Below, one piece after another: positions 1 to 4,586 of a stretch of 6,797 nt of DNA. The notes under the pieces are model-generated. The model was not told where the DNA came from. It did not search any database and worked only from the letters and a program-made list of their open reading frames with translations. Position numbers and translations under genes: made by a program. Position 1 is the first letter of the stretch; the number at the start of each line of letters is the position of its first letter. The DNA is from an uncultured Desulfovibrionaceae bacterium (GTDB taxonomy: Bacteria; Desulfobacterota; Desulfovibrionia; Desulfovibrionales; Desulfovibrionaceae), in the NCBI GenBank assembly GCA_949427775.1, contig CASQEL010000109.1:1-6797 (forward strand), given 5' to 3'.

Positions 1-1585
1 CGTCGCCGCCCGCGCAGGACAACCGCGTTTCCAGAAATGCGACGGCGTCCAGAGGGCGAGAACCCCGAACCGCCTGCAGCAACGGCCCTGCGGCCACATC
101 GGCGGCCTTGCCCGACAGGGTGTAACGGCGGGCGTTCAGATCCGCGCCGAGCGCGGCGGCTATGGAACCGCCGGTATTCAGACGCAGCGTCAGGGGATCG
201 GCCGCGTAACGTCCGCCTTCTCCGAGGAGACGGGCCCGGACGCCGACAAGACGCATGGCCGAAAAAGTGACCGACGCCACCCGCACATCGACGTTCAGAG
301 CAGGGTACGCCGGTGTTGAGCGCGGCATGCCCGACGAGCTGAAATGCCGGGGGGCGTCGGCGGGAGAAACCTCGCCGTCGCGACGGCCGGGAGCGGGGTG
401 GACGACGGCTTCGGAAGCCGCGCCGCGGCTTTCACTGCCGGAAGCGACGTTCGTCGCGTCGGTTTCCAGCCAGGCATCCAGCGGAATGTCTCCGATTTCC
501 ACCACACCCCGGACGGAGGGCGCGCCCCCCAGTCCCAGAGTCAGATCTCCCTTGATGCTCGTATCGTCCAGGGCGCCCTGCAACGCGGAAAGCAGCAGCC
601 GCTCGTCTTCCAGCAGCAGCCGGGCATGCAGCGTCAGGACATCCTTTCCCCCGGAGGCGGGAAATGCCGCGCCGAACAGTTTTGCCAGGACGCGGGGGGC
701 CGCATCAATATCCAGCCTGCCCTGGAGGGAAGCCGCGGCCGGGCGCGCCGAACCGGAAAAGGTCGCGTCGAGCCCGTTGGTTGTCAGTTTCAGCGAGGGC
801 ACTTCCATGTGGCCGGTGGCGATGTCCCAGGTTGCGTCCAGCAGCGCCCGCACCGGACCGAGAGCCTGTGGCAGCGGGCCCCGCAAGGGCGTGGCGCTCA
901 GAGACGCCTGACGCAATTCCAGCAGCGTGCCTTTCAGGCGCGCCTTTGTGGCCAGGGCCACATTGCCCGCCAGATCGGGAGCGCGGCTTTCGAGGGCCGC
1001 ATCCAGCTTGACGGCGGCTTCCGCGCCGGGCCGGAGATTGGTGATCGACACGTTGAAACCGTCGGCCCTGACGGTCGTGCCCTTTTCCGTCTCCAGCATC
1101 AGCGTGCCGTTGACGATGGAGAGGCGCGCCAGTTCTATGTGAGGCGGAACCGAGGGCGTTTTTTCGGGCGTCGCGCCGGGATCGGCGGGAGTGTTTCGGG
1201 GAGGGGGCAGAGGCGGGGAACCCCGGCGCACGGGGCGCAGGGTGACGACAGGGCTGTCCACCCGCACCTCGTCGATGACTACGCGGCCGGAAAGCAACGG
1301 AAGAAATTCCAGGTGCACGGAGCCGCCTTTTACCGCCACGGAAACCCCTTCCGGAGCGGGATGATCGCCGGACATGCCCCAGCGCGCTTCCCCGAACGTC
1401 ACGCCCAGGGGGAAAAAGGATACCTTGGGCGCCGCCGTCAGCCGCAAGGGTTTTCCGGTGGCCTCCTGTACCATGTCCGATACGCGGGCGCGCAGTATAT
1501 CAGTGTCTATCCGCGAAACCGCAAAGACGCCGCCAAGCACGAGCGCCAACAGGACGCATGGAACAATATATAAAAGACGCTTCAT
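1..1585 (-). CDS. AsmA-family envelope protein, C-terminus cut off by window edge
   Basis: The minus frame is open from the ATG at 1585 to the window edge, giving 528 residues with no stop. The protein starts MKRLLYIVPCVLLALVLGG: two basic residues, then one hydrophobic segment (about residues 4-24) acting as a membrane anchor. The rest would face the periplasm. Next comes an AsmA-like N-terminal domain (GKPLRLTAAPKVSFFPLGVT, then repeated short beta-strand motifs such as LEFLPLLSGRVVIDEVRVD). Two low-complexity linkers interrupt it: a Pro-rich one at about residues 120-143 and a Ser/Ala/Pro-rich one at about 378-425. AsmA-like proteins (AsmA, TamB, YhdP, YicH) are linked to outer-membrane biogenesis and lipid transport across the periplasm; the exact role of this one is not visible. 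An AGAGG Shine-Dalgarno supports the start. The usual C-terminal AsmA domain lies outside the window. GC-rich codon use matches cobQ, so this is resident genome. The family call is fairly firm. Confidence 0.85.
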   Translation of the reverse strand, partial: MKRLLYIVPCVLLALVLGGVFAVSRIDTDILRARVSDMVQEATGKPLRLTAAPKVSFFPLGVTFGEARWGMSGDHPAPEGVSVAVKGGSVHLEFLPLLSGRVVIDEVRVDSPVVTLRPVRRGSPPLPPPRNTPADPGATPEKTPSVPPHIELARLSIVNGTLMLETEKGTTVRADGFNVSITNLRPGAEAAVKLDAALESRAPDLAGNVALATKARLKGTLLELRQASLSATPLRGPLPQALGPVRALLDATWDIATGHMEVPSLKLTTNGLDATFSGSARPAAASLQGRLDIDAAPRVLAKLFGAAFPASGGKDVLTLHARLLLEDERLLLSALQGALDDTSIKGDLTLGLGGAPSVRGVVEIGDIPLDAWLETDATNVASGSESRGAASEAVVHPAPGRRDGEVSPADAPRHFSSSGMPRSTPAYPALNVDVRVASVTFSAMRLVGVRARLLGEGGRYAADPLTLRLNTGGSIAAALGADLNARRYTLSGKAADVAAGPLLQAVRGSRPLDAVAFLETRLSCAGGD

Positions 1586-1593
1586 CAAAAAAA

Positions 1594-1598
1594 CCTCT
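1594..1598 (-). promoter_or_regulatory. Ribosome binding site of the AsmA-like gene
   Basis: On the minus strand AGAGG lies 8 nt before the ATG at 1585, separated by a T-rich spacer. This supports the chosen start; no competing in-frame start lies upstream. Confidence 0.6.
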
Positions 1599-1626
1599 GT
1601 CGGATGAAATTCCTTGATATATTTTC

Positions 1627-1655
1627 CCTATATTCCAAGGATGCGCGGGATGCAA
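1627..1655 (-). promoter_or_regulatory. Possible promoter of the AsmA-like gene
   Basis: On the minus strand TTGCAT (1655-1650) and TATAGG (1632-1627) are separated by exactly 17 nt and lie about 40 nt before the AsmA-like start. The matches to sigma-70 consensus are 3/6 and 4/6, so this is suggestive only. An imperfect dyad (CCTTG-ATATA / TATAT-TC-CAAGG, 1612-1640) covers the -10 region and could be an operator or chance AT-rich symmetry. Confidence 0.3.
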
Positions 1656-1893
1656 GGCGGACTCGTGCAGGGCTGATGCATCTAAGAAGTTATTCGGGAG
1701 AAATTTTGCATGAATTGGCGCGCCAGAGAGAATACAGGAGCATCGAGGGACATCTTTGCATCGATCACGTGCATATGTGCATTGAAATTCCACCCAAACG
1801 CTCGGTAAGCGAGGTGGTTGGATATATCAAAGGCAAAAGCGCAATCCAGATCGCCCGGGATGTGCAGGGCCGGCCACGAAATAATGATAGGAG

Positions 1894-1965
1894 CCGCCTT
1901 CAGGCGGATAAAATATCTTGCCGCTTTGAGCGGCTCATAGATCAAGCCCCCGGCTTTGCCGGGGG
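1894..1965 (+). repeat. Three tandem hairpins, probable IS200-type right end
   Basis: Three small perfect stem-loops follow one another. They are CCGCC-TTCA-GGCGG (1894-1907), GCCGC-TTTGA-GCGGC (1920-1934) and CCCCCGGC-TTT-GCCGGGGG (1947-1965, an 8-bp stem with a 3-nt loop). IS200/IS605 elements carry subterminal hairpins that TnpA recognises as single strands, so the last one is the likely right-end hairpin. No T-tract follows on either strand, so an ordinary rho-independent terminator is less likely, although the strong last stem could slow transcripts from the minus operon. Confidence 0.6.
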
Positions 1966-2537
1966 TGTATGACACCATCCAGGAAATTCTTGAATTCTAC
2001 TTCGGTATAGGTGTGTATCTCCCGAAAAAATATTCCTTCATATTTTTCAAGAGCAAAACTCTTAAATTCTTTATCAGCTTTTGATGAAAAATATTTTGTA
2101 AACTTTACCAGGGACTCTTTAGGTTGAGTATTGGTCTTGCTCATCCTTGCTTTTGAAAGATTTTTATCATGGTTATAAACTAGAATAAACTCAATGTGTT
2201 TCCGTGAGAATTTTAGAGTCTCGCCTATAATATCAAGAAAAATTAACAGGCTATCACGTATTTTGCTTTTTACCACTGAAGGTTCGACCTTACCATTTTT
2301 AAATTCAATAAATATTATTCTGTTTACATCTTGATATACAGCATCAACAGATTTTGCACTATCCTCAGAGCACCTGAAAGAATTCGCATAGTTGGTTTTG
2401 ACTTTGTCAAAATTAATCACTCTTAAATTTGAATCAGTCATATATTTATGACAATTTTTGTCACTCGTGTCTTTTGAGGTTTCTTGGAGAGTTGTCAACT
2501 GATTTACAAAAATATTAATTGAGTAAAGATCAATCAT
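1935..2537 (-). CDS. Putative PD-(D/E)xK-type nuclease, partner of the ATPase
   Basis: This encodes 200 residues with no signal peptide or membrane segment, so it is probably cytoplasmic. I do not recognise a named family. Residues 63-83 read SVDAVYQDVNRIIFIEFK followed by NGK. D65 and E78-x-K80 have the spacing and hydrophobic strand context of the PD-(D/E)xK nuclease core (D-X13-ExK), and a helix (about residues 86-104) follows as expected. Nuclease activity is inferred from this motif alone. The ATG overlaps the ATPase stop as ATGA (2537-2534), which suggests coupled translation and a shared complex. A GGAGG lies 16 nt upstream, too far to be ideal. The last residues (about GVIHPRQSRGLDL) and the stop are encoded by the IS200 right-end hairpin region, so the natural C-terminus was probably replaced. 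The alternative is a non-catalytic partner with a nuclease-like fold. Confidence 0.65.
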   Translation of the reverse strand: MIDLYSINIFVNQLTTLQETSKDTSDKNCHKYMTDSNLRVINFDKVKTNYANSFRCSEDSAKSVDAVYQDVNRIIFIEFKNGKVEPSVVKSKIRDSLLIFLDIIGETLKFSRKHIEFILVYNHDKNLSKARMSKTNTQPKESLVKFTKYFSSKADKEFKSFALEKYEGIFFREIHTYTEVEFKNFLDGVIHPRQSRGLDL

Positions 2538-3139
2538 AACTTAACTCTTTCATCCTCCAAGTCTTGTAATGGCCTTGATAACTCAGCATAAATAGATTCT
2601 AAGTTATCGCTGACTTCATCAAGCTTTGCAACATCTCCATCACTGGTTGCCAAGTAATATCTACATTTATTATCCACACCATGTTTAACGGAATAGACCT
2701 CCAAGGCATTTAAAAAATAGGGGCTATGTGTTGTCAAGAGTATATGAAGCCCAAAGTATTTATGGAGTAAAACAATTATTTCGGCAAAGACAAGTTGCCA
2801 TTCAGGGTGAAGATGGATTTCCGGCTCATCTAGGACAAGGGCACCATTTTTTTTGATTACGTCATTGGTAAGCAAAGTTTTTAATATTACAAAAGTTTTA
2901 ATGCCTGTAGAAAGATTTCGAACATTAAGTTTCTTATCTGTTCCTTTTTTGTTATAAACCAGCCCGAACCTTTTATCTCTTGTTATTATGCCACTACAAA
3001 CAGATGATAGTTTATCATAAATCAGATGAAGTTTATCGTCCATTATAATTTCATCCAACAAATTGGAATCCTCTTTTGTATCATATAATTTTGCACGTAA
3101 ATGATTTTGATGGTTTAGATATTTACTAAAGGAATTCAA
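2534..3139 (-). CDS. ABC/OLD-like AAA ATPase, C-terminal half (frame-shifted from N half)
   Basis: The 201 codons start formally at a TTG (3139), but there is no Shine-Dalgarno, and the content is the second half of an ABC-type ATPase. It has an ABC-signature-like NLSTGIK (L76-S77-T78-G79), Walker B ALVLDEPEIHLHPEWQ (D104, E105) and an H-loop ILLTTHSPYF (H138). These are the hallmarks of the AAA_15/AAA_21/OLD group, whose members need both halves to form an ATP site. With the N-terminal half at 3801-3136 the total is about 421 residues, a normal size for single-polypeptide relatives. I therefore read the two as one gene disrupted, or recoded, at the T8 run at 3145-3138. There is no TOPRIM domain after the H-loop; the effector seems to be the separate downstream gene. 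A second A8 run (2854-2847, coding strand) just before Walker B is in frame. Confidence 0.75.
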   Translation of the reverse strand: MNSFSKYLNHQNHLRAKLYDTKEDSNLLDEIIMDDKLHLIYDKLSSVCSGIITRDKRFGLVYNKKGTDKKLNVRNLSTGIKTFVILKTLLTNDVIKKNGALVLDEPEIHLHPEWQLVFAEIIVLLHKYFGLHILLTTHSPYFLNALEVYSVKHGVDNKCRYYLATSDGDVAKLDEVSDNLESIYAELSRPLQDLEDERVKL

Positions 3140-3801
3140 AAAAAACTGATATTTCCATCAAGTACAAAAGGATCGTCAATATATACTGCTTCTGTGCCCA
3201 GAGATAAATTTCCATTATTGACAATTTTGATGTCATCATCTTGTGTTATAGTTACCCGTAAAGAATCTTTTTTTATTTTTAATACAATTTCTGCAACATT
3301 ATCTGAGAAAATATTGCGAATCTGGTTATTGAACTCAATATCCAAAATATTTTTCAATATTCTGTTTCTTAGAGTGTCATCAGTTATATTCAATCTCTCC
3401 TTGATTCCACTGATAATATTGTCCAGTTCTTCTTCTGAACATGTAAAATTTTCGTCGATTGTTTCTAGTAATTCGATAACATTATGACGCTGATCCGTAA
3501 TATCATACGTTAAGAAATCATCTTTATGTGAGTTAAATTTTTCCTTAATTTTGTCAATAATAAGTGTATAATTTCTTGCAAAAACAGGCATCGTTGTTGC
3601 TACGCTAAATATATTAGCTATTGACTCAATACGTTCATTAGCGATCTTTTGGCTTAGGTTAGAAAATCCATTAAACATGGCAAAAAGCGCACGCCCGACA
3701 GTGCTTTTTCCAGTATTATTTTGACCAGCAATTACAGTGATCCCATTAATTTCCATAGTGGTATCACCGATCTTGCCAATATTTTTTAGAGTAAGCTCCA
3801 T
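3136..3801 (-). CDS. ABC/OLD-like AAA ATPase, N-terminal half with Walker A
   Basis: This encodes 221 residues starting MELTLKNIGKIGDTTMEING, with Walker A GQNNTGKST (G26 to T34; K32 and S33 bind the ATP phosphates in the family). The region that follows is helical and charged, consistent with the coiled or lever insertion of SMC/OLD-like ATPases. The frame stops at TGA (3138-3136) straight after S-F-F encoded in a T8 run, before the signature and Walker B motifs, which continue in the -1 frame. The start is supported by AAAGGA 6 nt upstream (3813-3808). It is the first gene of a minus-strand operon with the nuclease-like gene. Alone it could bind but not properly hydrolyse ATP, because the other motifs are missing. 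Codon use is AT-rich, unlike the flanking genome. The ATPase family is firm; the biological role (probable defence) is an inference from context. Confidence 0.8.
   Translation of the reverse strand: MELTLKNIGKIGDTTMEINGITVIAGQNNTGKSTVGRALFAMFNGFSNLSQKIANERIESIANIFSVATTMPVFARNYTLIIDKIKEKFNSHKDDFLTYDITDQRHNVIELLETIDENFTCSEEELDNIISGIKERLNITDDTLRNRILKNILDIEFNNQIRNIFSDNVAEIVLKIKKDSLRVTITQDDDIKIVNNGNLSLGTEAVYIDDPFVLDGNISFF
3138..3145 (-). other. T8 slippery run at the ATPase frame break
   Basis: On the coding strand the zero frame reads AGT TTT TTT TGA. The heptamer T-TTT-TTT fits the X-XXY-YYZ form of -1 slippery sites, and slipping -1 leads directly into TTG AAT TCC, the frame of the C-terminal half. 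A one-base length change (8 to 7 T, or to a 9-T equivalent by polymerase slippage) would also restore the frame. No strong downstream stem is visible in the AT-rich DNA. A weak GGA lies about 10 nt upstream of the run. Confidence 0.65.
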
Positions 3802-3807
3802 TATCTG

Positions 3808-3813
3808 TCCTTT
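3808..3813 (-). promoter_or_regulatory. Ribosome binding site of the ATPase gene
   Basis: AAAGGA on the minus strand sits 6 nt before the ATG at 3801 and fixes this start as the first gene of the cassette. Confidence 0.55.
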
Positions 3814-3840
3814 TAGTGCTTTCTACCACCATTTCCACTG

Positions 3841-3897
3841 GTGTATCGGGGCCTACCTCATCCGAGCGACTAAAATCTCGATCCCCGAACTATACAC
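3841..3897. repeat. Nested imperfect inverted repeat in the ATPase leader
   Basis: Three pairs of arms are nested: GTGTA (3841-3845) with TACAC (3893-3897), TCGGGG (3846-3851) with CCCCGA (3883-3888), and CGAG (3863-3866) with CTCG (3877-3880). Asymmetric bulges separate them. The 6-bp GC-rich middle stem stands out in AT-rich DNA. It could be a leader RNA structure, an operator or a relic of an element end. It does not fold as a tRNA. Confidence 0.4.
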
Positions 3898-4083
3898 TAC
3901 ACTGGGGGGCAAGAGAAAACAAGTATCCAGTAATAACGAGACGTTCACTTTTTGCATGATATGCATTATTCGACACCAATTATTTCAGTATGTTGAGCTG
4001 GAGAACTATTAAAAAATCATTACAAAGGTGAATGTCTCATAATAACCGCCAAGTCAATCGCGAAAAATATATAACAAATTGAT

Positions 4084-4200
4084 TTATTTGATGCTCACGC
4101 CATGGCATTTGGCAATAACCGTCAGGCTTTCTTTACTATTTTGAATCTCTCGACGCACTTCCGGAGTCGTTCCGGCGCGAGCATGGAGCATGTGGGCCAT
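4084..4200 (-). pseudogene. IS481-family transposase remnant (N-terminal 38 residues)
   Basis: From the ATG at 4200 the minus frame reads MAHMLHARAG, then TTPEVRREIQNSKESL, then TVIAKCHGVSIK and a stop at 4084. This matches the conserved N-terminus of IS481-family transposases (relatives begin with a MGQ-like segment followed by TT-x-VRRAIQ-x-SQESL and a helix-turn-helix ending in a NPKTVAKW-like block). The helix-turn-helix is cut just before that last block, and the whole DDE catalytic core (about 300 residues) is absent. A strong GGGAGG precedes the start by about 7 nt, so the original 5' end is intact. The cut coincides with the start of AT-rich DNA, which suggests that the arrival of the island, or a deletion next to it, truncated the element. 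The family identity rests on remembered sequences. Confidence 0.75.
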
Positions 4201-4256
4201 AAATCTTCCCTCCCAAGTCGGCTATGGCATATACCCTTACTCAAAGGGACTGAACA
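4201..4256 (-). mobile_element. Probable 5' end of the IS481-type element
   Basis: Between the XRE remnant and the transposase start lie a TGT (4256-4254) that could be the outer end of the element, a CCCTT-TGAGT-AAGGG hairpin (4248-4234, minus strand) and the transposase ribosome binding site (GGGAGG near 4212). IS481-type inverted repeats commonly begin TGT. The opposite end is missing, so the boundary cannot be confirmed. Confidence 0.35.
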
Positions 4257-4271
4257 CCCTCTCCATCATAA

Positions 4272-4388
4272 TCAGGTGGAGGACGTGACCGCGCCCACCT
4301 TTTCAATCAGCTCTTCCTGGGCGAGCTTCCTTTCGGTACGAAAGAGCTTGAGAACCGGGCCAAAGACACGGGATTTGGTCTTTTTCAT
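4272..4388 (-). pseudogene. XRE-type helix-turn-helix regulator remnant
   Basis: From the ATG at 4388 the product begins MKKTKSRVFG and continues with VLKLFRTERKLAQEELIEK before a stop at 4272. This resembles the first helices of XRE/Cro-type regulators (typical form: VLRRLRKERGLSQEELAEKAG). The homology ends at about 4290, where the recognition helix (RTYIS-like) should follow, so no functional DNA-binding domain remains. In-frame upstream ATGs exist (4406 and 4505), but the family starts near MKKTK. The probable IS481-type end lies about 15 nt beyond its stop, consistent with disruption by insertion or deletion. The promoter and operator candidate upstream has survived. Confidence 0.55.
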
Positions 4389-4416
4389 CCAGAGGCCATA
4401 TCCCATTGCCTTTGAT

Positions 4417-4468
4417 TTTTCACCTATTGATGAAACATATTTATAGGTGAAAACGATAGCGTACGCAA
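4417..4468 (-). promoter_or_regulatory. Promoter with 11-bp inverted-repeat operator before the XRE remnant
   Basis: TTTTCACCTAT (4417-4427) and ATAGGTGAAAA (4443-4453) form a perfect 11-bp inverted repeat with a 15-nt spacer. On the minus strand TTGCGT (4468-4463), a 17-nt spacer and TATAAA (4445-4440) make a plausible promoter whose -10 overlaps one arm. The XRE remnant starts about 50 nt downstream, which fits classic autoregulation. On the plus strand a weaker TTGATT / CATATT pair in the same stretch could serve cobQ. The symmetry is seen directly; the function is inferred. Confidence 0.5.
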
Positions 4469-4529
4469 CTGACCCTGTATGCAGCTTCCACCCCATGCCC
4501 GACACGGCAACCTTTTTAGATACGTCAGC

Positions 4530-4547
4530 CCTGCGGACTCGCGCAGG
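4530..4547. repeat. Short GC-rich hairpin in the cobQ leader
   Basis: CCTGCG and CGCAGG form a perfect 6-bp stem around GACTCG, about 40 nt before the cobQ start. No T-tract follows on the plus strand, so a terminator or attenuator is not supported. It could be a minor leader structure. Confidence 0.35.
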
Positions 4548-4586
4548 AACGCTTGTACGCGCCCTGTGGAAACGCTACAAAACCGC

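Larger units (their letters stand above)
1604..1972 (+). pseudogene. IS200/IS605-family TnpA transposase remnant
   Basis: The frame encodes 122 residues, of which about 29-90 resemble IS200-type Y1 transposases (TnpA). The segment includes EGHLCIDHVHMCIEIPPK, carrying the HUH metal-binding motif H55-V-H57, followed by VVGYIKGKSAIQIAR. In the family these residues coordinate the divalent metal for single-strand cleavage. The N-terminal strand region normally ahead of it is not recognisable; residues 1-28 look unrelated. After the VQGR segment the sequence jumps to non-coding right-end DNA, so the region with the catalytic tyrosine (the FWARGYFVSTVG-like block of relatives) is missing. Family members are about 130-150 residues, but here only about 62 are homologous. 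It is therefore almost certainly inactive. The GC and codon style differ from the AT-rich genes next to it. The family call is firm from memory of IS200 sequences. Confidence 0.8.
1973..4083. mobile_element. AT-rich horizontally acquired island with ATPase/nuclease cassette
   Basis: Base composition drops abruptly just after the IS200 right-end hairpin and rises again at the IS481 remnant near 4084. The interior is rich in A/T homopolymers, and its codons end mostly in A or T, unlike the flanking AsmA-like and cobQ genes. Both borders touch broken insertion sequences. I see no integrase, tRNA or clear direct repeats at the borders, so the entry mechanism is unknown. Acquisition by horizontal transfer is an inference from composition and context. 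Confidence 0.6.
3802..4083. other. AT-rich leader region of the cassette, no gene recognised
   Basis: About 280 nt lie between the ATPase start and the IS481 remnant. Short open stretches exist on both strands, but none has a Shine-Dalgarno or recognisable protein content. The minus strand has TATAGT (3894-3889, 5/6 match to a -10 box) about 90 nt before the ATPase start, without a good -35 at the right distance. This is the best promoter candidate I see. The imperfect inverted repeat at 3841-3897 lies just downstream of and partly over it. Confidence 0.4.

Noticed and set aside
344..1573. Long plus-strand open frame of 409 codons opposite the AsmA-like gene
   Set aside because: Its product is Arg/Gln/Gly-rich without any recognisable domain, while the minus strand gives a coherent AsmA-family protein. 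It is a GC-skew shadow.
3770..3888. Minus-strand open stretch reading into the ATPase start, possibly the end of an upstream small gene
   Set aside because: A TAG lies immediately upstream, the only starts are internal GTG/ATG without Shine-Dalgarno, and no family is recognisable.
3841..3897. tRNA-like or tmRNA-like fragment
   Set aside because: No consistent acceptor, D- and T-arms or anticodon loop can be drawn from the arms present.
3737..4012. Plus-strand open frame of 91 codons across the ATPase start
   Set aside because: It overlaps the well-supported ATPase start, has no Shine-Dalgarno and no recognisable content.
4102..4446. Plus-strand open frame of 114 codons
   Set aside because: It lies antisense to the IS481-type and XRE fragments, whose minus-strand similarity explains the sequence.
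4443..4586. Cobalamin riboswitch upstream of cobQ
   Set aside because: I could not find the B12-box-like GCCACTG core or the other conserved blocks in the leader.
4479..4586. N-terminal extension of CobQ from an upstream ATG
   Set aside because: The extra 36 residues are not like CobQ, and the family starts just before the P-loop.
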